The position numbers and the translations under genes were made by a program. The notes beneath the pieces are model-generated. The model saw only the letters and a list, made by a program, of their open reading frames with translations. It ran no database searches and was not told where the DNA came from. Shown one piece after another: positions 1-6,589 of a DNA stretch of 41,342 nucleotides. Numbering within the stretch: the stretch's first letter is position 1; every line of letters begins with the position of its first letter. This DNA is from JAAELZ01 sp965209105 (GTDB lineage: Bacteria > Pseudomonadota > Gammaproteobacteria > Arenicellales > Poriferihabitantaceae), in assembly GCA_965209105.1 (NCBI GenBank), contig CBDBQB010000009.1, positions 1 to 41,342 of the forward strand, read 5' to 3'.

Positions 1-756
1 ATTTATTTACTCTCTCAACATGAAAACGATTTTGATATTTTTATCCGTAGAAAGGCTGAAAATCATTTCCATTACAAGCCTAAATCCAAGACTCAAAGCT
101 CATTACTCGAGTTTGACGGGTGCCGAGGGATTTCAGATGAAGATACAAAATTTAATAAGCCTATATCAAGACGATTGGTAAAGCATGATAAGAACCTATA
201 CAGCGTATATAAATCGGCTTCCATCCATTATGTCAAACGATCATGGTCAAAGAAATTACTGATTATTCCATTTTTGTTTATCACGTTATTTTTTGCGATA
301 TATCTTGTTTATGATACATTCACAACTATGGGCGATGATGATATTGATGCCGATCCACTTACGAATATAGTTTTCAATCAGGATATTAAATCGACATTTC
401 CAGACCCCATCAAAGCATTATCTGGCGATCGTTCTAAACGCCATCGGTCTTATGATTATTTAGAAGAGGGTTTATTGGCTAATCGAAATATTTATATCAT
501 TGGCCAATACAACGACACCTACTTTTTCGAGGTTGATAAGGTTACATTTTCGAGTGATGATTTACGCGAATTTGGCTATACAGTATCGATTAAGAATATC
601 TGTATTGGTTTTATTAAATTAGAAAAACGTCACTTAGTGACCTGCAAACCATACTTAGACGCACCGAACAAAAGAACACAAAGAAACAAAAAGGAAGGGC
701 GCGGCAAAGCGAAAAGCCGCGAGGCTCGCGCCGCGCCCTTTGACTTATCTGCATAG
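1..756 (+). CDS. zot: Zot/pI-like phage assembly ATPase, 5'-truncated by window edge
   Basis: Bases 1-756 encode the last 251 residues of the 349-residue Zot/pI protein found complete at 5540-6589 and 11373-12422. Base 1 is the first base of codon 99, so the reading frame is open from the window edge. The Walker A and B motifs lie upstream of the window. The transmembrane segment (full-length residues about 184-203) and the C-terminal periplasmic domain are present. The in-frame TTG at 175 is an internal codon and not a start. Identical sequence in all copies argues this gene is intact. Confidence 0.92.
   Translation: MYLLSQHENDFDIFIRRKAENHFHYKPKSKTQSSLLEFDGCRGISDEDTKFNKPISRRLVKHDKNLYSVYKSASIHYVKRSWSKKLLIIPFLFITLFFAIYLVYDTFTTMGDDDIDADPLTNIVFNQDIKSTFPDPIKALSGDRSKRHRSYDYLEEGLLANRNIYIIGQYNDTYFFEVDKVTFSSDDLREFGYTVSIKNICIGFIKLEKRHLVTCKPYLDAPNKRTQRNKKEGRGKAKSREARAAPFDLSA
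695..740. repeat. GC-rich hairpin at the 3' end of zot (copy A)
   Basis: Perfect 11-bp inverted repeats AAGGGCGCGGC (695-705) and GCCGCGCCCTT (730-740) flank a loop that itself contains GC-rich complementary stretches. The hairpin sits in the last codons of zot, 15 bases before the stop. The surrounding sequence is AT-rich, so this structure stands out. In Ff phages a hairpin just after the last structural/assembly gene is the packaging signal. That role, or transcription termination, is inference here. Confidence 0.7.
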
Positions 757-1171
757 ATGAAAATCTGTTCAAGATATTGAGCACCTTTTTAAATACCTAA
801 TAAAAACAGTTACATAGCCATTTTGTTCAGGTTGGCGACCGCGGTATTATCATTAGCATTTACTTATTAACAACTGCGCATAATGTCAGATTCATGTAAA
901 AGCGATGGCAGGCGCAAACTGTAAATCGCGCCTGACAGGTCGCGATTTTGCTGCAAGCAAGTTTACATAGTCTGCATTATGCGAGCTTTACTCGCGATAG
1001 CGTGTCACAGCTCTTCAGTTCCCTAATCACTCCCTGAATACCCATCTTTTCGGTCGCACACGGATAACGGTCTTAATCACGCTTACAGCGCGTCACAGGG
1101 ATTACCAGTAATCAGCCAAACCAATAGTGTGCGGTACATGTATTACTGCACCTTTTTCTCATATATGAGAA
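757..1171. other. Phage intergenic region (att hairpin and likely origin)
   Basis: This 415-bp stretch carries no convincing gene. It contains the dif-like attachment hairpin (873-983), nested hairpins inside its loop (CAGGCGC 909-915 with GCGCCTG 928-934; AAATCGCG 923-930 with CGCGATTT 941-948), and a short hairpin GATTAC-CA-GTAATC at 1100-1113. In filamentous phages the replication origin and packaging signal lie in such a region, so the plus-strand origin is probably here. I cannot identify the nick site. Confidence 0.55.
873..983. other. attP: CTXphi-like attP: inverted dif-like half-sites (copy A/B junction)
   Basis: The XerC-type arm ACTGCGCATAA (873-883) is identical to the left arm of the dif site at 12539. 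The first dif-like site continues to 900, ending in ATGTAAA (894-900). About 60 bp later the same elements recur inverted: TTTACAT (962-968) and CATTATGCG (975-983). On one strand, 877-885 pairs with 975-983, CAGA 887-890 pairs with TCTG 971-974, and 894-900 pairs with 962-968, leaving a small internal bulge in the centre. This is the architecture of the CTXphi attP, where folded ssDNA makes the substrate for XerC/XerD. Function in this phage is inferred from that match. Confidence 0.82.
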
Positions 1172-1378
1172 TTATCCCGTTTTATTTAGCTTTTTTAGGC
1201 TTATTTTGGCGTTTTCTACATCCTCGAGTTTTATATCTTCTAAACCTTTCCATATTGCCGCGTCTGCTACATCTGTGGGCTTTACTGGTTTTTGCTTTTG
1301 CAATGAAAGTTTCCATGCAATCTTTTCAATTACTTCCCAGCGGGAGCCTCTGACACGTAACGTATGTGGTTCTGTCAT
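1172..1378 (-). CDS. Putative ribbon-helix-helix-type phage repressor (copy B)
   Basis: This 68-residue protein is transcribed away from the replication gene, the position held by rstR in CTXphi and by repressor genes in other inoviruses. Its N-terminus (HTLRVRGSRWEVIEKIAWKL) could be a short beta strand followed by a helix, then a turn (KPVKPTDV) and a second helix (ADAAIWKGLEDI), which fits a ribbon-helix-helix fold. The C-terminus is lysine-rich. An imperfect palindrome and a promoter for the replication gene lie immediately upstream, consistent with control of lysogeny. No strong Shine-Dalgarno sequence is seen before the ATG. The plus-strand ORFs overlapping it look like shadows. The fold assignment is by eye only. 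Confidence 0.6.
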   Translation of the reverse strand: MTEPHTLRVRGSRWEVIEKIAWKLSLQKQKPVKPTDVADAAIWKGLEDIKLEDVENAKISLKKLNKTG

Positions 1379-1410
1379 TTTTATTTAAGTAGGTTGAGTG
1401 ATATGTAAAG

Positions 1411-1451
1411 TATATCAATTAATTATTTTAAATTAGTAATTGGTTGATATA
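1411..1451. promoter_or_regulatory. Candidate phage operator palindrome (copy B)
   Basis: TATATCAATTAATTA (1411-1425) and TAATTGGTTGATATA (1437-1451) form an inverted repeat with 13 of 15 matching positions. It sits in the AT-rich gap between the divergent repressor-like and replication genes. Its right arm overlaps the candidate -35 box of the replication gene. This is the expected place for a lysogenic operator; binding is inferred. Confidence 0.55.
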
Positions 1452-1471
1452 TGACTAATAATTAGTATAGA
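1444..1471 (+). promoter_or_regulatory. Candidate promoter of the phage replication operon (copy B)
   Basis: TTGATA (1444-1449) and TATAGA (1466-1471) are separated by 16 bp. TAGAAT at 1468-1473 is an alternative -10 with an 18-bp spacer. The promoter would start about 30 bp before the replication gene and overlaps the operator-like palindrome. Confidence 0.45.
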
Positions 1472-1506
1472 ATTACATAAAACATAATTTGTGATTATTG
1501 AATTAA

Positions 1507-2544
1507 ATGATTGATTGGATCAGCCTAGTTTTAGATTTACCACACGAAAGTATAAAGACAGGACGCATCTTATCAATTGATGAAGATGGAACGCTTGAAT
1601 ACGAACGACCCAAGGCACAGCTTTTTGAAGGATCGTTTGAATCAAAAATGGTTTTCAGATCGCAGGGTGAATTGGATCGCGCAGGGCGATCAACGGAGTT
1701 ATTTATCTCGGGTAATCCATCTAAGTTTTTACAAGGCCACAATGTATTTGGCGATGATCATTTGGTCGATCTGTTGAGGGGGGTTTTAATTAAAGTACAT
1801 CGAGCAGGGGGCATTCAATTTGACTTATTTGAAGCATTATGCGCGATCGATAGTGGCATCGTATCAAGGATTGATTTAACTGAATCTATCCAGTTTTCAA
1901 ATCGAAATCTTTGTCGGGCATACATTCGGCAGATTTCATTATTGGCACATACTCGATCCGGTAGACCTCACCAAACTAAATGGACTTTACATTTTCAAGC
2001 TAAGTCACGCCGCTGGAATGCAGTAATTTATTCCAAGGGTGATGAAATGGGTAAGCATTCATTACCTGAATCATTCTTACATTCAGATTATGTCAAAGGT
2101 CAAGCTGATGCTCTGGTACGTGTTGAGATCAGAATCAAAACCCTTGAGCTAATTCGCTTGGGTTGTCGACACGTCTACGATCTAACACAGGCAAAAATTG
2201 AAGCACTTTATAACGAATATGTCGGGAGGTTAAACATGGCTGAATCAGTTCAATTAACCAATGAAGCTATTAAGAAGTTATCACCATCAATACAAGCGAC
2301 CTACCTTAAATGGAAGGCGGGTATTGACGTTTTAGGTGAGTTAACAACTCCCACATTTTATCGTCACCGCTCCAAGATTCTAAACCTCGGTGTCGATATT
2401 TCGGTGCCGTATGAGAAAGAAAATCACTTCGACGTAATGCCTTTGAAGCAGGTGCTACGCGGTAAGCGATATGAGATTCCAGATGAGGCTTTCGAGAAAG
2501 AGCTTGTCTATCAACCAGAGCCGCTAAAGCTCGTAGTCAAATAG
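1507..2544 (+). CDS. Phage II/X-family replication initiation protein (copy B)
   Basis: This 345-residue protein would nick the double-stranded replicative form to start rolling-circle replication, like Ff gpII and CTXphi RstA. Recognisable features are the N-terminal MIDWISLVLDLPHES segment, the conserved block around residues 69-82 (GNPSKFLQGHNVFG), SRIDLTESI at about 120-128, and IYSKGDEMGKH at 174-184. Tyr175 is a plausible catalytic tyrosine. The length fits the family. It is the first gene of the plus-strand phage operon and lies 128 bp from the divergent repressor-like gene. No strong ribosome binding site precedes the ATG. The family call is confident; the active-site residue is inferred. 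Confidence 0.85.
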   Translation: MIDWISLVLDLPHESIKTGRILSIDEDGTLEYERPKAQLFEGSFESKMVFRSQGELDRAGRSTELFISGNPSKFLQGHNVFGDDHLVDLLRGVLIKVHRAGGIQFDLFEALCAIDSGIVSRIDLTESIQFSNRNLCRAYIRQISLLAHTRSGRPHQTKWTLHFQAKSRRWNAVIYSKGDEMGKHSLPESFLHSDYVKGQADALVRVEIRIKTLELIRLGCRHVYDLTQAKIEALYNEYVGRLNMAESVQLTNEAIKKLSPSIQATYLKWKAGIDVLGELTTPTFYRHRSKILNLGVDISVPYEKENHFDVMPLKQVLRGKRYEIPDEAFEKELVYQPEPLKLVVK

Positions 2545-2557
2545 AGAGGTAATACCA

Positions 2558-2929
2558 ATGAGTGCAAATACACAAACCGTAGAAGCAAGTTCGCAGTCGC
2601 CCGCAAGCGTAAACGATTTACACAATCAAGAAGTTCGACGATTAGTCATGCAAGGTGGCATTTATGTTACGGGTGCGGTCGAACAATGGTCGATGGAAGG
2701 TAAATCTGGTAGTGCCGGATTTATTCAATTATTGATTCCTCAAAACGACGATACCAAGGCGCTTAATTTGCTACGCATTAAAGTACCTGAGACTCGGTTC
2801 GGAACCATCGACGTATTGAACAAATCAAAGTCGTTCCAAATGGTTCAGATACAAATTGAAGTCAGCGAGTCCTACGGCAAAGTTCGTTACATCATGACTA
2901 AAGATCAGCCAACTATGAAGGCTAATTAG
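2558..2929 (+). CDS. Probable phage ssDNA-binding protein (gpV/RstB position, copy B)
   Basis: This 123-residue soluble protein follows the replication gene by 13 bp and has a good ribosome binding site (AGAGAGG). In filamentous phages this slot encodes the ssDNA-binding protein that coats progeny strands (gpV in Ff, RstB in CTXphi). The N-terminal 30 residues are Ser/Gln-rich and probably flexible. The remainder alternates short hydrophobic and charged stretches (GGIYVTGAVEQWSM, GFIQLLIP, FQMVQIQIEV, GKVRYIMT), suggesting a small beta-rich OB-like fold. There is no signal peptide or membrane segment. The function rests mainly on position and size. Confidence 0.6.
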   Translation: MSANTQTVEASSQSPASVNDLHNQEVRRLVMQGGIYVTGAVEQWSMEGKSGSAGFIQLLIPQNDDTKALNLLRIKVPETRFGTIDVLNKSKSFQMVQIQIEVSESYGKVRYIMTKDQPTMKAN

Positions 2930-2959
2930 TCGGTATTAAAAACTTATTAAATAGAAGTA

Positions 2960-3076
2960 ATGAAATATCAGATGGAAAATGTAGAACATGTTATGCAGTT
3001 TGGTCAGTATCTATTTTTTACATCTGTGTTTTTCACCGTTGTTATGTTTATCCTCCTCTACTTATACAGACGTTAA
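2960..3076 (+). CDS. Small single-span membrane protein, gpVII/gpIX-like candidate (copy B)
   Basis: This 38-residue ORF runs from ATG 2960 to TAA 3074-3076, ending two bases before the next ATG. The N-terminal 17 residues are polar (ENVEHVMQFGQ), followed by one hydrophobic segment (YLFFTSVFFTVVMFILLYLY) and a terminal Arg-Arg. Size, topology and position upstream of the major coat gene resemble the minor tip proteins gpVII and gpIX of Ff (about 32-33 residues). An internal ATG at 2972 could also serve as start. Identity with gpVII/IX is inference. Confidence 0.6.
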   Translation: MKYQMENVEHVMQFGQYLFFTSVFFTVVMFILLYLYRR

Positions 3077-3078
3077 TC

Positions 3079-3312
3079 ATGCCATTAGTTATTCCATTAT
3101 GTGATGCTGCTGATGTTCGGATATCTAATACAAATTCTGGCGAACGATTTAGATGCGAAGGCAGCGGATGGCAACAAGTAAATTATGACGAATTAGTACC
3201 TGTCTATTTTGATTTAACCGAAACAGATAGGGCTATTATTGCAGGTGAAATTTTGCTTGCTCTTACCATCGCGTATTGTTTTCGGATATTACGCAAAACC
3301 ATATTTAATTAG
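3079..3312 (+). CDS. Small phage membrane protein, unknown (copy B)
   Basis: This 77-residue protein is packed between the 38-residue ORF and the coat gene. The N-terminal part has two cysteines (Cys8 and Cys26) and an ERFRCEGSGW stretch. The C-terminal third has a hydrophobic span (AIIAGEILLALTIAYCF) followed by RILRK, suggesting a single membrane pass with a basic end on the cytoplasmic side. Many inoviruses carry a similar small protein just before the major coat gene. It could be a minor coat protein. I do not recognise a specific family. Confidence 0.65.
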   Translation: MPLVIPLCDAADVRISNTNSGERFRCEGSGWQQVNYDELVPVYFDLTETDRAIIAGEILLALTIAYCFRILRKTIFN

Positions 3313-3321
3313 GATATTTTT

Positions 3322-3525
3322 ATGAAAAACATTAAGAAACTGGCACTCGCCGTAGCGGTTACAGCATCAACAAGTCCAGTATTTGCTGTGGCTATTGATA
3401 CAGTGGCCATCACTTCACAGTTTGGCGAGTTAAATGCTGCACAAGCGGTTATTGGCGGGTTGCTGTTAGTCGCTGCTGGAATTGCAATTACCTTTAAATG
3501 GGGTAAAGGCATGATCTTCGGTTAA
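3322..3525 (+). CDS. Major coat protein, pVIII-like (copy B)
   Basis: This 67-residue preprotein is the main virion subunit. Residues 1-22 form a signal peptide (basic MKNIKK, hydrophobic core, VFA end), with cleavage after Ala22 or Ala24. The mature protein of about 45 residues has a short acidic N-terminus (ID..., FGEL), a hydrophobic helix (about 40-57) and a basic C-terminus with Lys59 and Lys62, which would face the DNA. This is the textbook pVIII plan. A ribosome binding site (AGGAT) lies 6 bp upstream and a terminator follows, as after gene VIII of Ff. Confidence 0.9.
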   Translation: MKNIKKLALAVAVTASTSPVFAVAIDTVAITSQFGELNAAQAVIGGLLLVAAGIAITFKWGKGMIFG

Positions 3526-3538
3526 ACCGAAGTTGAAG

Positions 3539-3560
3539 GTTAGGGGACGCCTTAACTTTT
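3539..3560 (+). terminator. Rho-independent terminator after the coat gene (copy B)
   Basis: A 7-bp stem (GTTAGGG with a complementary CCTTAAC arm, one G-T pair) with a GACG loop covers 3539-3556 and is followed by TTTT. A further short palindrome, CTTCGGTT/AACCGAAG (3517-3533), spans the coat stop codon. Termination here would give high coat expression relative to downstream genes. Confidence 0.65.
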
Positions 3561-3571
3561 GTATTATTAAC

Positions 3572-3640
3572 ATGATAGATCATATCTCAATATTATTTTT
3601 TATAACCGTCATAGCTTGTGGCGTGATTATGTACACATGA
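3572..3640 (+). CDS. 22-residue membrane peptide coupled to the pIII-like gene (copy B)
   Basis: A tiny ORF begins at ATG 3572 and ends with TGA at 3638-3640. The stop overlaps the ATG of the pIII-like gene at 3637 (ATGA), implying translational coupling. Almost all of the peptide is hydrophobic (ISILFFITVIACGVIMY), so it would be a single membrane helix. It may be a second minor tip protein or only a leader ORF for pIII translation. It is too short to assign by similarity. Confidence 0.4.
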   Translation: MIDHISILFFITVIACGVIMYT

Positions 3641-5259
3641 GAGTACTCCTTTACATCTTCATTATTCTATTACCTATCCAATCATACTCATATACTCAAG
3701 ATCGGTGGTCTTCCTCACTGATTATCGACGGGGTACTTACCGGATTTTACGATCACACTGGCGAAGGAGTATCACAACTAGCGGCCGAAGCATTTTGTTT
3801 GCCTCGTGGTGGTGTTAATATTTTTAACATAGTAATCGATGGTGAAACGCAAAAAGGATATTCCATGTATTGCGTCGATGGAACCGGCCAAGCTATTAAT
3901 TCATATTTACAACCATGCAGTGCTGGCCAATATTTTGATGGTGTTGGATGCGAAGAACAAAACGATTGTACAGCAGGAAATCAAAGTACTTATGGTGGGC
4001 CCTCAAGTTTGCCCACCGGTTCACGAGGTTGCGTTGGTAATTGCACAGTCGAAACGACCGGCGGCACGATTGTTTGTTCAATTGAGGAGGGATATTCTTG
4101 TCATATAACGACAACTACTGGTCAAATGTGCGATGATCTTGGCAATCCAGAACAACCTCAAACACCTGTTCAACAAGAATGTTCAGTCGATCCGTATTGT
4201 GTCGTTAATCCCTCCGGTACGACCACCACAGATAATCAGGACGGTACTTCAACGACAGATAACGGTGATGGCACGTCTACAACTGATAATGGCGATGGCA
4301 CGTCTACAACTGATAATGGTGATGGTACTTCAACGACAGATAACGGTGATGGCACGTCTACAACTGATAATGGTGACGGTACTTCAACGACAGATAACGG
4401 TGATGGCACGTCTACAACTGATAATGGCGATGGCACGTCTACAACTGATAATGGCGATGGAACGTCTACAACTGATAATGGTGATGGCACGTCTACAATT
4501 GATAATGGTGATGGTACAACCACTACTGATAATGGTGATGGTACGACCACAATTACCGATCCAGACGGTAACTCTACTACCGAAGATAATGGTACATGCG
4601 ATCATGTTCCTCATCTTTATTACGATCCAGCAGAGACTAACCCATACCCAGAATATGATGGATGTGATAGTAAATTACATCCGACTGATAGCGATTCCAA
4701 TACTGATACTAATATTGATTCTTCAGACCCTAACCCAGACGGTACAGATGGCGAAATGGGTACGGGTACAGGCGGTAGTGGTACCAATGATCCGGGAGAC
4801 ACCATCGATACCGATGGCGATGGTGAACCGGACTGCAATCCTACTATCGAGATATGCGACACAGCATTCAAACAGAATCAAGAACGAACTTGTGACGAAC
4901 CACCCGTGTGCAAAGAAGAGGACAGTTATAAATGTGTAACTTTGCGTATACAGTGGGAATCAGCATGTTCAGCCGAGCTACCTGATGAGCTTAGAACTGA
5001 TGAAGCGAAGTTTGATTCTATCGGTAATAAATATAATGAGAAGAATGATAAACCTGAGAGTGATGTAGACTTTTCATTATTCAATCTTGATTATGGCAAG
5101 TGGTCATATTCAAACGAATGTCCGGCCCCGATTGATGCAAACGTCCTGGGAACGAATATTACGATTAGCTTCCTTTTTTTCTGCCAACTCGCCGCAATTG
5201 TCGGAATATTAGTACCCATCATCGGAGTTTGGCATTCTACTAAATTGGTGATCGGATGA
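3637..5259 (+). CDS. pIII-like minor coat/adsorption protein with repeat linker (copy B)
   Basis: This 540-residue protein would sit at the virion tip and bind the host receptor. I chose ATG 3637 over TTG 3616 because the signal peptide then begins at once (MRVLLYIFIILLPIQSYS) and the ATG overlaps the preceding stop. The N-terminal domain is cysteine-rich. A low-complexity linker of about twelve DGTSTTDNG repeats follows, then Asp/Asn-rich sequence. Next is a cysteine-rich segment (CDEPPVCKEEDSYKC...WESAC) of the kind seen in TspB/inovirus attachment proteins. A C-terminal membrane anchor (FLFFCQLAAIVGILVPIIGVW) completes the protein. The stop overlaps the next start by ATGA. Family assignment is by domain plan and position. 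Confidence 0.82.
   Translation: MRVLLYIFIILLPIQSYSYTQDRWSSSLIIDGVLTGFYDHTGEGVSQLAAEAFCLPRGGVNIFNIVIDGETQKGYSMYCVDGTGQAINSYLQPCSAGQYFDGVGCEEQNDCTAGNQSTYGGPSSLPTGSRGCVGNCTVETTGGTIVCSIEEGYSCHITTTTGQMCDDLGNPEQPQTPVQQECSVDPYCVVNPSGTTTTDNQDGTSTTDNGDGTSTTDNGDGTSTTDNGDGTSTTDNGDGTSTTDNGDGTSTTDNGDGTSTTDNGDGTSTTDNGDGTSTTDNGDGTSTIDNGDGTTTTDNGDGTTTITDPDGNSTTEDNGTCDHVPHLYYDPAETNPYPEYDGCDSKLHPTDSDSNTDTNIDSSDPNPDGTDGEMGTGTGGSGTNDPGDTIDTDGDGEPDCNPTIEICDTAFKQNQERTCDEPPVCKEEDSYKCVTLRIQWESACSAELPDELRTDEAKFDSIGNKYNEKNDKPESDVDFSLFNLDYGKWSYSNECPAPIDANVLGTNITISFLFFCQLAAIVGILVPIIGVWHSTKLVIG
4240..4563 (+). repeat. Twelve 27-bp tandem repeats in the pIII-like gene (copy B)
   Basis: Twelve in-frame 27-bp units encode DGTSTTDNG with slight changes in the last three. 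Two synonymous versions alternate (GGTACTTCAACGACAGATAAC and GGCACGTCTACAACTGATAAT types) in the order A B B A B A B B B B, suggesting block duplication rather than drift of a uniform array. The antisense ORFs over this tract are by-products of the repeat. Confidence 0.92.
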
Positions 5260-5543
5260 AGTTTATTTTCGATAAGATTTTGATATTTTTGGGCACATTT
5301 ATGGGGCCAATTATAAACCGAATATTGGCACATTTTGGTTTAGCATTTGCAACGTACAAGGGATTTAATATATTTCTTGATACCCTAATTGATGAGATGT
5401 CATTCAGACTGGGCGACTTACCGACTGGATCACTACAAATATTTATGATAATGAATATTGATGTTTACTTTTCATTATTATTTTCAGCTATAACTATCCG
5501 CTACATTTTAAAACCGTTTAGCAATCTAACCCGAATAAAATGA
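5256..5543 (+). CDS. pVI-like minor coat protein, DUF2523 type (copy B)
   Basis: This 95-residue, highly hydrophobic protein starts at the ATGA overlap with the pIII-like stop and ends in an ATGA overlap with zot. It has two or three membrane spans (ILIFLGTFMGPIINRILAHFG, a middle hydrophobic stretch, and YFSLLFSAITIRYIL) and a basic C-terminus. Position between pIII and pI/Zot and the size match gpVI and the DUF2523 proteins of other inoviruses. It would cap the virion together with pIII. Confidence 0.75.
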   Translation: MKFIFDKILIFLGTFMGPIINRILAHFGLAFATYKGFNIFLDTLIDEMSFRLGDLPTGSLQIFMIMNIDVYFSLLFSAITIRYILKPFSNLTRIK

Positions 5544-6589
5544 TTTATTTGCGTACCGGCAAGCCGGGTGCCGGGAAAACACTGCATACAATCGGCGAAG
5601 TTTTAAAGCGTTCACAACAAGAAAGCCGCCCAGTACACTACTGTAATATCGATGGATTAACATTAGAGTGGAAACTTATTGATGACCCTAAAAAATGGTA
5701 TGAAGTAGAGCAGGGCGCTATCCTCCTAATTGATGAATGCTCACTAATTTTCCCGCCGTTGGTCAATAAAGTTGGAACAAAAAAACCAGATCACTACAGC
5801 CAATTCGCCGAGCATCGACATCTTGGTCATGACATTTATTTACTCTCTCAACATGAAAACGATTTTGATATTTTTATCCGTAGAAAGGCTGAAAATCATT
5901 TCCATTACAAGCCTAAATCCAAGACTCAAAGCTCATTACTCGAGTTTGACGGGTGCCGAGGGATTTCAGATGAAGATACAAAATTTAATAAGCCTATATC
6001 AAGACGATTGGTAAAGCATGATAAGAACCTATACAGCGTATATAAATCGGCTTCCATCCATTATGTCAAACGATCATGGTCAAAGAAATTACTGATTATT
6101 CCATTTTTGTTTATCACGTTATTTTTTGCGATATATCTTGTTTATGATACATTCACAACTATGGGCGATGATGATATTGATGCCGATCCACTTACGAATA
6201 TAGTTTTCAATCAGGATATTAAATCGACATTTCCAGACCCCATCAAAGCATTATCTGGCGATCGTTCTAAACGCCATCGGTCTTATGATTATTTAGAAGA
6301 GGGTTTATTGGCTAATCGAAATATTTATATCATTGGCCAATACAACGACACCTACTTTTTCGAGGTTGATAAGGTTACATTTTCGAGTGATGATTTACGC
6401 GAATTTGGCTATACAGTATCGATTAAGAATATCTGTATTGGTTTTATTAAATTAGAAAAACGTCACTTAGTGACCTGCAAACCATACTTAGACGCACCGA
6501 ACAAAAGAACACAAAGAAACAAAAAGGAAGGGCGCGGCAAAGCGAAAAGCCGCGAGGCTCGCGCCGCGCCCTTTGACTTATCTGCATAG
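5540..6589 (+). CDS. zot: Zot/pI-like phage assembly ATPase (copy B)
   Basis: This 349-residue inner-membrane ATPase drives filamentous phage assembly and export. It has Walker A at residues 7-14 (GKPGAGKT), Walker B at 61-66 (ILLIDE), a zonular-occludens-toxin NTPase core to about residue 155, one membrane span (about 184-203) and a C-terminal periplasmic domain. The last 25 residues are basic and encoded by a GC-rich hairpin. It is the last gene of the phage operon, and its start overlaps the pVI-like stop. The name reflects homology; toxin activity should not be assumed. Confidence 0.92.
   Translation: MIYLRTGKPGAGKTLHTIGEVLKRSQQESRPVHYCNIDGLTLEWKLIDDPKKWYEVEQGAILLIDECSLIFPPLVNKVGTKKPDHYSQFAEHRHLGHDIYLLSQHENDFDIFIRRKAENHFHYKPKSKTQSSLLEFDGCRGISDEDTKFNKPISRRLVKHDKNLYSVYKSASIHYVKRSWSKKLLIIPFLFITLFFAIYLVYDTFTTMGDDDIDADPLTNIVFNQDIKSTFPDPIKALSGDRSKRHRSYDYLEEGLLANRNIYIIGQYNDTYFFEVDKVTFSSDDLREFGYTVSIKNICIGFIKLEKRHLVTCKPYLDAPNKRTQRNKKEGRGKAKSREARAAPFDLSA
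6528..6573. repeat. GC-rich hairpin at the 3' end of zot (copy B)
   Basis: Same hairpin as in copy A: perfect 11-bp arms at 6528-6538 and 6563-6573 within the last zot codons. It is a candidate packaging signal or terminator. Confidence 0.7.

Larger units (their letters stand above)
1..883 (+). mobile_element. Inovirus prophage copy A (3' part only)
   Basis: This is the right-hand part of a filamentous prophage unit whose left part lies outside the window. Bases 1-883 match bases 5834-6716 and 11667-12549 at a constant offset of 5833. It holds the 3' part of zot and the intergenic region up to the first attachment half-site. The next copy follows directly, so the array has at least three copies. 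The left chromosome junction is not visible. Confidence 0.93.

Noticed and set aside
175..756. A complete 193-residue gene starting at 175
   Set aside because: It is the internal part of zot, truncated only by the window edge. The full 349-residue form is present twice, and the TTG at 175 is codon 157 of zot.
1129..1353. Plus-strand 74-residue ORF in the phage leader (also 6962-7186)
   Set aside because: It overlaps the better-supported minus-strand repressor-like gene, and its composition is that of an antisense frame.
4240..4563. Regular short repeats as a CRISPR array
   Set aside because: The units are contiguous with no spacers and encode a peptide repeat in frame; there are no cas genes nearby.
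4133..4939. 268-residue and antisense 104-residue ORFs over the pIII repeats
   Set aside because: They are alternate-frame readings of the 27-bp repeat, with no stop because the unit length is a multiple of three. The pIII frame has the signal peptide, cysteine pattern and anchor.
5540..6589. Zot as a toxin gene
   Set aside because: Zot/pI homologues are general phage assembly ATPases, and nothing in this sequence supports a toxin role.
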